Shown here: positions 1 through 8,277 of the stretch, piece by piece
Numbering within the stretch: position 1 is the first letter of the stretch
Layout of the letters: the number at the start of each line of letters is the position of its first letter
Assembly (NCBI RefSeq): GCF_044803115.1
Contig: NZ_CP085224.1
Span: 4,712,001 to 4,776,000 of the forward strand
Direction of reading: 5' to 3'
DNA: 64,000 bases
Source: Caenispirillum salinarum_A
GTDB lineage: Bacteria > Pseudomonadota > Alphaproteobacteria > Rhodospirillales > Rhodospirillaceae
Position numbers and translations under genes: made by a program
Notes under the pieces: generated by a model
Told to the model about the DNA's origin: nothing
Database searches by the model: none
The model's input: the letters and a program-made list of their open reading frames with translations, nothing else

Positions 1-2
1 GC

Positions 3-548
3 GACGTTCCGCTGCGGCGGGGTGATCTCGGCCCTCAGACAATTTCCGGCGACGACCGGACGCTGATCATGCCGCCGGGCCGGCGCGGGCGGGCTCGCAT
101 CGTGCTCACGACGCGGAAGACGGGTGCCAGCGTCGACCGCGAACTGTGCGCGCGGACGACGGAGGTCCTGCGGTGGTGGATCGCCGACCTGCGGCCCGCC
201 TTTATCCGTCACCTCGGGGCCGATCCCGCATCCCCCTTCTTGTTCCCGTCGGCGGGCTCGGTGAAGCCGTACCGCGACGAGAGCATGCTGAACAGGCATT
301 TCCAGGCCCACAACCAGAAATACGGAGGCTTCAGCCTCAACATCCACGCTGAGCGGCATCTCGTTGGCAAGGTCATCCTCGACCAGGACCCCACTCAGAT
401 CGACCTCGTTCGCCAGATGCTGACCCACGAGCGCGTGGAGACCACCGAGCGCTACTACGCCGAGATCAACGAAATCCTGGTGCAGCGCAAGATTCACGAC
501 ATCCTGGCCGAGGCCGAACGGCTGGCCTCCCGCCGATCCCGGAGATAG
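3..548 (+). CDS. tyrosine recombinase/integrase, 5' end outside the window
   Basis: The reading frame is open from the first bases, so the gene starts left of the window and only the C-terminal catalytic part (about 181 residues) is seen. An HAERH motif (box II, HxxR type) is followed about 25 residues later by LTHERVETTERYY, which matches the LGHxxxxTTxxYY end of tyrosine recombinases with the nucleophilic tyrosine. The enzyme would cut and rejoin DNA at a specific site through a phosphotyrosine link. The stop lies 4 bp before the next recombinase gene in the same direction, so the two are probably co-transcribed. The class (Tn554-like pair or recombinase trio) depends on what lies to the left. 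Confidence 0.85.
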   Translation, partial: DVPLRRGDLGPQTISGDDRTLIMPPGRRGRARIVLTTRKTGASVDRELCARTTEVLRWWIADLRPAFIRHLGADPASPFLFPSAGSVKPYRDESMLNRHFQAHNQKYGGFSLNIHAERHLVGKVILDQDPTQIDLVRQMLTHERVETTERYYAEINEILVQRKIHDILAEAERLASRRSRR

Positions 549-552
549 ACCG

Positions 553-1662
553 ATGGCGATCTGCAACACCATCCGCGATGCGAAGGCCGTGGCGACCGAC
601 TGCGCCACATGGCCCGAAGCCTGCCGCCACCGCTGGACCGAGGCCTTCGAGCCCGACCTCGGAACGCACGACTGGAGCCGCGCAAGCCAATACACCTACG
701 CCCGGATTTTCACCCGCTACCTCGACGTGCTCCGCCGCCACGACATGGCGGACGACGGCTGCGCCCTGATGCCCGCCGGCCTGCGGTTTTTCGTGCGGGA
801 GGCGGAAGCCACCGCGAGCGCACGGACCGTGGCGGGCTACGTGCACCAACTGCTCGAGGTCGCCACGGTCGTCTACCCCGACGAGGTGCGGGCGGGCCGC
901 CTGGACTGGCTGTGGCGGACGCGCGACAGGATGGCCGAGGCGGCCGGACGCACGCCGAAACGGCGCCGCCGCCAGGTGGTGGACGCGGGGGATCTCCTCC
1001 GCGCCGCCCGCCACGCCATCGCCCACGGCAAGGCAAAGGACAACTTCGTCCTGCTCCGGACGGGTGTTTTCATCCTGCTCGGCATCCACATGCCCGAACG
1101 TCGGCGGGCGCTGGGCGGGCTCGACATCTCGATGATCGACCTCGACACCGGCACCGCACGTCTCCCGGCACACCTGCAAAAGACCCCCGAAGAGGTGGTG
1201 CGGGAGATCCCGCCCCGCGTCAGTACCGTACTCCGGGACTATATCGAGCACTGGCGCGCCCGCTATACTGATGACCGGGAGGGCCCCTTGTTCATCACCA
1301 CCACGGGACGACGCGTGGGCAGCGAGGCTCTGCGGGCGGCCATGGTGACGTTGACGCAGAGGGAACTCGGTGTCGTGGTGCCGCCGCACCTGATGCGCAA
1401 CGCCGTGGCGACGACGGTGATCGAAACCGATCCTGCCAATGCTGTGCTGGCGTCGACTGCCCTGCATCACCGCAGCAGCCGAACGACGCGGGAATATACG
1501 GAGACGGCGGGCGACGTCGCGGCGACGCGGGCAGCTTCGAGGGCCCTGACGGAGGCACACCGTGCCATCGAACGTGCCGTTCGGAGGTCCACCCGCAGCC
1601 GGGCCTCCGCAACGGCCGGGGCACGGGAAAGGGCCGGTTTCCGCGCCTCACCCGGGCCTTGA
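553..1662 (+). CDS. second tyrosine recombinase/integrase of a tandem pair
   Basis: This 369-residue protein has an N-terminal core-binding-like region (about residues 30-150, with the phrase ASQYTYARIFTRYL typical of SAM-like domains) and a C-terminal catalytic domain. Recognisable catalytic elements are an arginine in GIHMPERRRALGG, PPHLMRNAV (HxxR) and HHRSSRTTREYTE (His and terminal Tyr). It starts 4 bp after the previous recombinase gene, with no promoter-sized gap. Tandem tyrosine recombinases with nearly touching genes are known from Tn554-like transposons and from recombinase-in-trio elements. Which applies here is an inference. A weak hairpin at 1660-1675 followed by a T-rich stretch may end transcription. 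Confidence 0.85.
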   Translation: MAICNTIRDAKAVATDCATWPEACRHRWTEAFEPDLGTHDWSRASQYTYARIFTRYLDVLRRHDMADDGCALMPAGLRFFVREAEATASARTVAGYVHQLLEVATVVYPDEVRAGRLDWLWRTRDRMAEAAGRTPKRRRRQVVDAGDLLRAARHAIAHGKAKDNFVLLRTGVFILLGIHMPERRRALGGLDISMIDLDTGTARLPAHLQKTPEEVVREIPPRVSTVLRDYIEHWRARYTDDREGPLFITTTGRRVGSEALRAAMVTLTQRELGVVVPPHLMRNAVATTVIETDPANAVLASTALHHRSSRTTREYTETAGDVAATRAASRALTEAHRAIERAVRRSTRSRASATAGARERAGFRASPGP

Positions 1663-1706
1663 CGTCGTGCCGTCATCTTTCGCGTTTTTTCGGAAGCATC
1701 CGCCTA

Positions 1707-1739
1707 TCTCCTTCCGGGCACCACAGACACGGAAGGAGA
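1707..1739 (+). promoter_or_regulatory. hairpin masking the Shine-Dalgarno sequence of the next gene
   Basis: A perfect 10-bp inverted repeat, TCTCCTTCCG at 1707-1716 and CGGAAGGAGA at 1730-1739, is separated by 13 nt. The right arm is the Shine-Dalgarno sequence (AAGGAG) of the gene starting at 1745. Folding of the mRNA would hide the ribosome binding site, so translation could depend on temperature, a ligand, a protein or a translating ribosome. The pairing is seen directly; the regulatory role is inferred. Confidence 0.55.
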
Positions 1740-1744
1740 AAGAC

Positions 1745-2116
1745 ATGCTGCCCGACCTGGGAAATAACGTCGCCGAACTGCAACGAGAGGATCCCTCTCC
1801 GATCGTCGGCTATGGACAAGTCTGCATGCCACCAGTCAAAGTCGACGGTCGGTGGGAGGTAACGATCACCTGTTGCAATGGGTACGGCATCCCGTACATG
1901 GGCACGGTTACGGGTATCGCGGCGAATGTCGCAAGCGCGATCACCAAGCGCTACTGCCGAAAGGGCCCGTTCATGATCGCCTTTGCCGTGGATGCGTCCG
2001 AGGAAACGTACACGTCGAAGCTCACCGGCGAGCGCTTTCGGCTCCTGAAAGGCAAGGTCGGCCACGCGCGTTGTTGCAGCCACCGAATCGGCCCGCAGAT
2101 CGCCTGGAACGTCTGA
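1745..2116 (+). CDS. small protein of unknown function
   Basis: I do not recognise this 123-residue protein. The start is set by AAGGAG at 1733-1738, 6 nt before the ATG; the frame stays open upstream to 1562 but without a ribosome site. Six cysteines are scattered through it (for example TCCNGYG and HARCCSHR), and the middle contains a glycine-rich stretch (YGIPYMGTVTGIA). There is no signal peptide or membrane segment. It lies 82 bp after the tandem recombinases in the same direction, so it may be cargo or an accessory factor of that element. The hairpin over its ribosome site suggests controlled translation. Confidence 0.6.
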   Translation: MLPDLGNNVAELQREDPSPIVGYGQVCMPPVKVDGRWEVTITCCNGYGIPYMGTVTGIAANVASAITKRYCRKGPFMIAFAVDASEETYTSKLTGERFRLLKGKVGHARCCSHRIGPQIAWNV

Positions 2117-2530
2117 CCGACCCAGACGAAACATGATGAAACGAACATCGACAACGGGGCCTGCGTCAGCACGGTCAAAAGTGCCGCCGTAACCTCTTCG
2201 CCGACCTGAATGAAACGATACCTCGGCACAAGACCGGGTCGCGTCGCGATACGACACCGCCCGTGCACGGCCCCGGTGTGGAACCAAACTGGGGCCACAC
2301 CGGGGCCGTCGGAGAGGTTCACCAGCCGAGCCATATGGAGAAAGCTGTCACAGCCCCAAGACGACCAGCCCCTCACGCGCGACCTGCCGTTCCTCGAGGC
2401 GACGTCGGAAACGGCGAACGATGTGCTACTGCTCAAGCCTTGAAACCGGCGGCGCCCGTCCATGGGGAACTGACGCAGGTAACTAATGCCTATAACGTCC
2501 CGTTGCTTCGGGCGCTTATCCGACCAAAAC
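2117..2530. other. 414 bp without a convincing gene
   Basis: Short open frames exist here on both strands but none has a good ribosome site or recognisable sequence. The stretch contains the long perfect inverted repeat at 2267-2309 and ends at the IS21 insertion point, where CAAAAC (2525-2530) is the left copy of the target duplication. Confidence 0.5.
2267..2309. repeat. 15-bp perfect inverted repeat with 13-bp spacer
   Basis: ACGGCCCCGGTGTGG at 2267-2281 is exactly repeated in inverted form at 2295-2309. No run of T follows on either strand, so it is not a standard intrinsic terminator. Two arms around a short spacer are the layout of a tyrosine recombinase core site, and two such enzymes are encoded just upstream. 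That link is an inference; a terminator or protein-binding dyad is also possible. Confidence 0.5.
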
Positions 2531-2709
2531 TGCCCAGCGACAACCAGGATGGCCGCTCTGCCGACAATTACGATGGCCGCAGGGGGTGACCGTAGGGCGG
2601 GCGTAGCCCGGCCGGAGGTCGCCCCCTGCGGTGCGCGGTCTTCATAGACCCCGCCGACGGCCGTGATGGGAGACACTGGCGGTTCTCAACGACCAAGAAG
2701 AGACCGCCG

Positions 2710-4218
2710 GTGCCTGGAACCCACATCACGGACCATCAGGTGAAACTCTACATGAAGCACCGAGGACAACACACGCAGCGAGTCGCGGCCGCGAAGGCCG
2801 GGTTCAGCGAGAGGACGGCCCGGCGGATCGACCGGGACCCGCGCCTTCCTTCCCAGAAACGGGATCATCGCCACTGGCGCACCCGCGAGGATCCGCTGGA
2901 GGACGTCTGGGAGACGGACATCCTGCCGATGCTGGAGGGCGCGCCCGGCCTGAAGGCGGTCACCATCTTCGAGGAGCTGGAGCGGCGCTATCCGGATCAG
3001 AATTGGCCGTCGCGCCGGCGGACCCTGGAGCGCCGGATTCGGGAATGGCGCGCGCTGAAGGGGCCGGAGAAGGAGGTCATCTTTCGCCAGGCCAACCCGC
3101 CCGGCCGGATGGCCTTGTCGGACTTCACCGATGCCGCCGAGCTGGCGGTGATCATCAACGGGGCGCCGCTCGCGCACCGGCTCTACCATTTCACCCTGGC
3201 CTACTCGGGCTGGGAGTACGCCGAGGTGGTGCTGGGCGGCGAGAGCTTCATCGCCTTGGCCGCCGGTCTCCAGAACGCCCTGTGGTCCCTCGGCGGTGTC
3301 CCGGCCGAACATCGCACCGACAGCCTGTCGGCTGCCTTCCGGAACCTCGACAAGGAGGCCGCCCGGGACATGACGGAGCGTCATCAAGGTCTCTGTGACC
3401 ACTACGGCATGGTCGCGAGCCGCAACAACCGCGGCGTCGCCCACGAGAACGGCGCTATCGAGAGCCGGAACGGCCACCTCAAGAGGGCTCTCGACCAGGC
3501 CCTTCTGCTGCGCGGGAGCCGGGACTTCCCTGATCTGGAGGCCTACCGCCGCTTCGTCGCCGAGGTGGTGGGGCGGGCCAATGCCCGTCGCCGCGAGATG
3601 CTGGCCGTCGAGAAGCCGGTTCTCCGCAGCCTGCCGCCGCGCCGGACGATGGATTACGAAGAGGCCCGGGTGCTGGTGACCAGCGCCGGCGGCTTCGTCC
3701 TGCGCCGGGTCTTTTACACGGCGCCGTCGCAGTTCATCGGCCACCATCTCCGCCTGCGCATCCACGACGACCGGCTTGAAGGCTTCCTCGGCGGCACCCC
3801 CGTTCTGACCCTGCCACGCGGTCGCGCGCCCTCCGGCAACGGCCATGGCTACGTCGTCAACTACCGCCACGTCATCCACAGCTTGCGACGCAAGCCCCAG
3901 GCCTTCCAGAACCTGGTCTACCGGGACCACCTGTTCCCCCGGACCGAATACCGGCGGGCCTGGGATGCCATGATGGCCTCCATGGACCCGCGCGTCGCCT
4001 GCCGGACCATGGTCGGCCTACTGGCCCTGGCGCACGACGCCGGCTGCGAGGCGGATCTGGCACGGCGACTGGGCGAGGATCTCGACCACGGACGGCTTCC
4101 CGACCTGGCCCTTCTGCGGATGACCTTCCCGGTTAGCGGCGGCACGATCCCGAACGTGACGGTGGCGCTGCCGTCGGCATCGGATTACGACATCCTCGTC
4201 GCGGGAGCCGGCCGATGA
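2710..4218 (+). CDS. istA: IS21-family transposase IstA
   Basis: The 502-residue protein is the transposase of the IS21 element. An N-terminal helix-turn-helix (about residues 21-40) should bind the terminal repeats. The integrase-type catalytic core carries candidate acidic residues D138 (SDFTD), D204 (RTDS) and E251 (GAIESRNGH), the DDE pattern. The start is a GTG at 2710, chosen because the family motif begins a few residues later. The stop overlaps the istB start (ATGA at 4215-4218), so the two are translationally coupled. Length is normal for the family and no damage is seen. Confidence 0.95.
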   Translation: MPGTHITDHQVKLYMKHRGQHTQRVAAAKAGFSERTARRIDRDPRLPSQKRDHRHWRTREDPLEDVWETDILPMLEGAPGLKAVTIFEELERRYPDQNWPSRRRTLERRIREWRALKGPEKEVIFRQANPPGRMALSDFTDAAELAVIINGAPLAHRLYHFTLAYSGWEYAEVVLGGESFIALAAGLQNALWSLGGVPAEHRTDSLSAAFRNLDKEAARDMTERHQGLCDHYGMVASRNNRGVAHENGAIESRNGHLKRALDQALLLRGSRDFPDLEAYRRFVAEVVGRANARRREMLAVEKPVLRSLPPRRTMDYEEARVLVTSAGGFVLRRVFYTAPSQFIGHHLRLRIHDDRLEGFLGGTPVLTLPRGRAPSGNGHGYVVNYRHVIHSLRRKPQAFQNLVYRDHLFPRTEYRRAWDAMMASMDPRVACRTMVGLLALAHDAGCEADLARRLGEDLDHGRLPDLALLRMTFPVSGGTIPNVTVALPSASDYDILVAGAGR

Positions 4219-5045
4219 GCATCTCGGTTGACATCGCCAAGCTGCCGCTGCTCCTCACCGAGTTGCGGCTGCCGACCATCAAGCAGTTCTGGGAGGAATT
4301 CGCCGAGCGCGCCGACATGGAAGGCTGGCCCGCCAGCCGTTTCCTGGCGACGCTGGCTGAACTCGAACTCGCGGAACGGGAGCGCCGGCGCATCCAGCGG
4401 CACCTCGTGGCGGCCAGGCTGCCTTCGGGCAAGACCCTCGACACCTTCGACTTCTCGGCGGTGCCGATGGTCAGCAAGGCCCACGTCATGGCGCTCGCTG
4501 CCGGCGACGGCTGGCTGGACCAGGGCAAGAACCTGCTGTTCTTCGGTCCGCCCGGCGGCGGGAAGACCCACCTCAGCGCCGCCCTCGGCCACACGCTCAT
4601 CGACAACGGGTTCCGCGTCCTGTTCACCAGGACGACCGATCTCGTCCAGCGCCTCCAGACGGCCCGGCAGGACCTCGCCCTGGCGAGCGCCATCGACAAG
4701 CTGGACAAGTACGACCTGCTGATCCTCGACGACCTGTCCTACGTCGAAAAGAGCCAGGCCGAGACCAGCGTCCTGTTCGAGTTGATCGCCGCCCGCTACG
4801 AGCGACGGTCGCTCTTGATCACGGCCAACCAGCCGTTCGGCCAGTGGGACCGGATCTTTCCTGACAAGGCCATGACCATCGCCGCCATCGACAGGCTGGT
4901 CCACCACGCCACGATCTTCGAGTTGAACGTCGAGAGCTACCGGCGCCGAACCGCGGTCGGCAGGGACGCCGCACCATCCGCGACAACTACCGACGCGGAT
5001 AATTGTCGCCCGGCGACAACTACATCGGAGACCGGCGACAATTAG
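4215..5045 (+). CDS. istB: IS21-family helper ATPase IstB
   Basis: IstB is an AAA+ ATPase of the DnaC/DnaA type that assists IstA, probably in target choice. Walker A is GPPGGGKT (residues 111-118) and Walker B is LLILDDL (168-174). The 276-residue protein is slightly longer than usual. Its last 25 or so residues are rich in Thr and Asp because the gene runs into the right-end binding repeats of the element, which are therefore both coding sequence and transposase binding sites. It overlaps istA by 4 bp. Confidence 0.95.
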   Translation: MSISVDIAKLPLLLTELRLPTIKQFWEEFAERADMEGWPASRFLATLAELELAERERRRIQRHLVAARLPSGKTLDTFDFSAVPMVSKAHVMALAAGDGWLDQGKNLLFFGPPGGGKTHLSAALGHTLIDNGFRVLFTRTTDLVQRLQTARQDLALASAIDKLDKYDLLILDDLSYVEKSQAETSVLFELIAARYERRSLLITANQPFGQWDRIFPDKAMTIAAIDRLVHHATIFELNVESYRRRTAVGRDAAPSATTTDADNCRPATTTSETGDN

Positions 5046-5138
5046 ACTTGCCGGCGCCGCTGCGCGGCGCCACCATCGTCATCCCATCACGGCGACCGGC
5101 CATCGTAGTTGACGCCCACCGGCCTTCCTAATTGTCGC
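4981..5138. repeat. right-end GCGACAA repeats of the IS21 element
   Basis: The motif CGACAA(C/T)TA occurs at 4981-4989, 5013-5022 and 5035-5044 on the plus strand and, inverted, at 5001-5009 and 5129-5138. Related copies lie in the left end at 2537-2546 and 2561-2570. Repeated subterminal sites are typical transposase binding sites in IS21 elements. The first four right-end copies lie inside the istB coding sequence. A hairpin (GGCGCCGC and GCGGCGCC, 5053-5071) sits between istB and the outer end. Confidence 0.7.
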
Positions 5139-5151
5139 GCTACACAAAACC

Positions 5152-6738
5152 TCATTCGACAAAGAAGCGCGAACACGGCCCCTTCGAGATCACCATCAGC
5201 CTGTGCATCGCCCGCGTGCATGCCACGTACAGCAGGTTCCGGTCCACCGGCGTCCGGTAGGTCTGCGCGCTGGCGTCGGGCACGATGACGCGGTCGAACT
5301 CCAGGCCCTTGGCGAGCGCCGCCGTGCAGACGGTGACGCCGGTGGAGAAGCCGATGCTGCCGGCGTCGAGGAGGCGGGCCTCGATACCGACCTTCTCCAG
5401 TTGCCGGGAGACCTTCGCGGCCTGCCGCTGCGTCTTGGCGATGATCGCCAGGCTTTGGTGATCGGAGGTCTGGAAGGCTTCCACCTCCGCCACGATCCGC
5501 GCGACGACGTCGGAGTCCCGCTTGCACTCGATCACCTGCGGCGGTTCGCCGTGCCGCTTCATGGGCTCCAACTCGGCGTTGGGAGCAATGGCAAGGGCGA
5601 ACTGCAAGATCTCCCAGGTGGAGCGATAGCTCTTGGTCAGCTTCACGCCCCTCGCGGACCGCAGCACTTGCTGGATCTCCCCGGCGGTCGAGGCGCCGTG
5701 CGGGCTGACGGACTGCGTGGCGTCGCCCAGCACGGTCTTGCGGCACGGGAAGAGCCGTGCCAGGACGGCGTACTGCACCGGCGTATAGTCCTGCATCTCG
5801 TCGATGAGCAGGTGCTTCACGTCGCTCCACGGGTTCTCGACGCCCTCCAGCCGCATTTTCAGGTAGATCAGCGGGAACACATCGGAATACTCCAGCTTCC
5901 CGCCCGCCGGCCTGAACAACTCCGGCCGGCCCATCCACTCGAACAGGCCCTTGTAGGCGTCCCGCAGCGTGATGTTCCGGGCCATGCCGCGGATCGCCGC
6001 GCGCAGGGACTGGCGTTCGTCGGTCCTCAGGTCGTAGTTGTAGTGGATGCCGATCTTGTGTTCGGTCGCGCGAACCACCTCCGCCACCCGCTTGGTGAAC
6101 GGCATCCCCCGGTGCTTCTGCCAGCTTTCCTCCAGGAACCAGTCGGGCACGATGCAGGTGCCGGTCTGCCACGTCTCCGGCTGGAAGGAGCCGGATTCCA
6201 CGGTCTTGGCGTAGGCGTCGATCTGCTTGAGGAAATCCCGTGACGCCTTTGCCGTGATCCGCGCCTTCAGGTCCGCGTCGTCCGTCTCCACCAGGCGGAT
6301 GCTCTGCTCGAAGAAGGTCTGGAACTTGTATTTCCCGTCGAGCAGCGCGTCGGCCAGCGTGTCCATGCCGATCTCGGCGACCTGCTCCTCCCCCAGTTCG
6401 GGCAGCACGTTGCCGATGTAGTCGGCGAACACGCGGTTCAGGGAGATGATGAGGATGTCCTCGGACGTCAGGGTGTCCTTGAAGCGGTAGAGCAGGAAGG
6501 CGATGCGGTGCAGGGCGATGGAGATCTTCCCCGACCCGGCCACATCCTGGATTACAAGCGCGTGGGCGTCGGTGTCGCGGATGATGGCGTTCTGGTCGCG
6601 CTGGATGGTGGCGACGATGTTCTTCATGCCGTCGTCGGAGAACCGGCTCAACTCCTTCTGCAACACGTCGTCGACGATGTTGAGGGCGGTTTCCAGCATG
6701 AACTCCGGTCGAACGATGCGCCGGATGATCGCTTCACC
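5152..6738 (-). pseudogene. C-terminal part of a HelD-like UvrD-family helicase, 5' part inverted away
   Basis: The recognisable protein runs from GEAIIRR near 6738 to the stop at 5152. It resembles the helicase core of HelD proteins, which recycle RNA polymerase: a Walker A region (VAGSGKI), LLIDEMQDYTPVQY (Walker B with Q and D of the UvrD family), GDATQS, KSYRST, and YVACTRAM near the end. The N-terminal half is missing here; it lies on the opposite strand at 6897-7355. In Walker A the usual GKT is GKI (codon ATC at 6525-6523), which should harm nucleotide binding. The frame stays open to 6861, but residues before GEAII do not look like HelD. I treat it as non-functional. Confidence 0.75.
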
Positions 6739-6846
6739 GAGCGCCTGCAACGGGTGCTGACGGACGCGCGGGCGGAACCCGTCCGCTTCCACAACCCCCT
6801 CCAGGACCGGGAGGTCGTGCAGACGGTCTACCTGGGGCATGCCTGA
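6739..6846 (+). pseudogene. C-terminal remnant of a spermidine-synthase-like protein
   Basis: In this frame the last 35 residues before the TGA stop read ERLQRVLTDARAEPVRF, then HNPLQDREVVQTVYLG. This resembles the end of small spermidine-synthase-like methyltransferases of alphaproteobacteria. The matching N-terminal piece lies on the minus strand at 7356-7568. Both pieces sit exactly at the ends of the inverted segment 6739-7355. The middle of the protein, including most of the SAM-binding fold, is absent. The family call rests on remembered sequence patterns. Confidence 0.45.
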
Positions 6847-6896
6847 GGGCGGCTCCGGCAATTACTCGGCAGTTGAGAACGCAGCACGGATAGACG

Positions 6897-7355
6897 ATGA
6901 ACCCTGCGGAAAACGAAGAACGGAAGCACCTGGAATCCTGCCTGGAGGACATCGCGCAGGCCATCCGCCTGATCTCGGTGCGCCTCGACGGCTATGCCCG
7001 CGACATTCAGGAGAGCAAGGACCACCTGTGGGACGCGCGGCGGGACATGGACCACATCGAGAAGATTGCCGTGCGCCAGACCATCGAGCAGAAGATGCGA
7101 TCGGGCGACGTGCTGCGCGCGCAGCAGCAGAAGCTCCTGAAGCTGAAACGCTCGCCCTATTTCGGCCGCTTCGACTTCGCGGGCGAGGACGCCGGTGCGG
7201 ACGGCGCGGAGCCCATCTACGTCGTCGTCCACGATTACAGGGGAGAAGACCGGCCGGCCCGTCGTCCACGACTGGCGGGCGCCGATCGCCTCCGTCTTCT
7301 ATGACTACGAGACCGGGCCGGTGCGCTACGAGGCGCCGTCCGGGAATGTCCACGG
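6897..7355 (+). pseudogene. inverted N-terminal part of the HelD-like helicase gene
   Basis: The N-terminal region of HelD proteins is visible: a charged coiled coil (about residues 5-80, starting NEERKHLESCLEDIAQAIR), then SPYFGRFDFAGED, EPIYVVVHDYRGE and, after a frame change, VVHDWRAPIASVFYDYETG followed by APSGNVHG. A missing base near 7243 shifts the frame. The homology stops at 7355, where the reversed spermidine-synthase fragment begins. Joined back to the minus-strand part, the codons read NVHGEAIIRR in frame, which fits an intact ancestral gene. Confidence 0.7.
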
Positions 7356-7568
7356 CCGACGACGTCCAGGTCATCGCCGGCGAGAGCCGCCACCCCCAGG
7401 TGCGCAAGCGCGATCTCCCGAGACCATGAACAGGCTCGACATGAGGAACTCGTCACCGAGCTTGATCTCGAAGACATCGACGTCGAGCGTCAACTCGCGC
7501 CGCCGGCGCAGGCTGAGGGCGCCAATCGGCGTCGGTTGATAGTCCAGTTCCTCGAAAAGTCTGCCCAT
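7356..7568 (-). pseudogene. N-terminal remnant of a spermidine-synthase-like methyltransferase
   Basis: The start MGRLFEELDYQPTPIGALS, followed by RRRRELTLDVDVFEIKLGDE and FLMSSLF, resembles the N-terminus of a spermidine-synthase-like family common in alphaproteobacteria. A one-base shift near 7425 moves the frame to REIALAHLGVAALAGDD, then LDVVG, where homology ends at the inversion junction, just before the expected SAM-binding glycine motif. Frameshift plus truncation make it a pseudogene. In the ancestral order it would have preceded the helD-like gene on the minus strand. Confidence 0.55.
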
Positions 7569-7614
7569 GGCTTAAGTCCTCGCGCTTGTATCAGGGGATG
7601 GCGGCGTGCGGCGG

Positions 7615-8231
7615 TCAACGGAACATCAGCAACGGCACGTGGCACGTCCGGATGGTTTCCGTCGTCGTGGAGCCGACGATCATCGACCGGATGCGGGAGT
7701 ACCCGTAGGCGCCCATGACGATCAGGTCCATGCCCTCGGCGGTGACGTGCGCGGCGATCGCGTCCTCCGCCGAGCCGCGCACCGCGATCCCGCGCGCCGT
7801 CGCCCCGCCGCGTTCCAGGGTCTGCACCGCGGCCGCCAGATCGTCCTCCGTCGCCTTCGAGGACGGAGTGACGCTGACGACGTCGACGTCGAGCCCCTTG
7901 AGCAGCGGACTGCCGGCCGCGAACTCCACGGTCCGGCGCCCGGTGGTGCTGCCGTCGAAGGCGATCATCACCCGTCGGATCGGCCGGAAGGCGCGCGATG
8001 CCACGAGCACCGGCTTGTGGCTGCCGCGGATCGCGCGCTCAAGATTGGCGCCGAGATGACCGCTCGCGACGTCATGCGCCTCGCCCCGCTTTCCGGTCAC
8101 GACGAGGTCGGCCGCCCTCCACCTCGGCCAGGGTGTCGACCAGCGACCCGTGGCGCTGGGTCAGCGTCACGTCGCCGACGCCGCGCTCGGTCAGCCGCGC
8201 GGTCGCTGCCCGACCCTCGTGAAACAGGCTA
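7615..8231 (-). pseudogene. universal stress protein (UspA family), frameshifted and 5'-truncated
   Basis: The second Usp domain is complete: RRVMIAFDGSTTGRR at its start and the ATP-binding type motif VMGAYGYSRIRSMIVGSTTT near the end (stop at 7615). Upstream, the end of a first Usp domain (VTLTQRHGSLVDTLAEVE) is in another frame, shifted by one extra G near 8122, and its N-terminus is missing beyond about 8231. Two-domain Usp proteins of about 280 residues are typical of this group. The in-frame piece 7615-8100 could still be made as a single-domain protein, but it has no convincing start site. Confidence 0.75.
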
Positions 8232-8277
8232 TTGCATCCGAAATAAGTCAGGCGCTCATTCCGTCGGAGGAGTTGGC

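Larger units (their letters stand above)
2531..5144 (+). mobile_element. complete IS21-family insertion sequence
   Basis: The element is 2614 bp and carries istA and istB. Its ends begin with TG and finish with CA, and the termini match when one is reversed: GCGACAA, AGGA and GGCCG occur at the same spacing in both. The 6-bp sequence CAAAAC flanks it on both sides (2525-2530 and 5145-5150) as a target duplication, within the 4-8 bp usual for this family. It inserted 7 bp beyond the stop codon of the leftward helD-like gene. Intact genes, intact ends and a perfect duplication suggest a fairly recent insertion. Confidence 0.9.

Noticed and set aside
466..1560. Long leftward open frame opposite the second recombinase
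   Set aside because: It is a GC-rich shadow without recognisable motifs; the rightward frame has clear recombinase signatures.
2577..2631. Inverted repeat CCGCAGGGGGTGACC / GGTCGCCCCCTGCGG as a terminator or att site
   Set aside because: It lies inside the left end of the IS21 element, has one non-Watson-Crick position and no T run, so it is best seen as part of the element.
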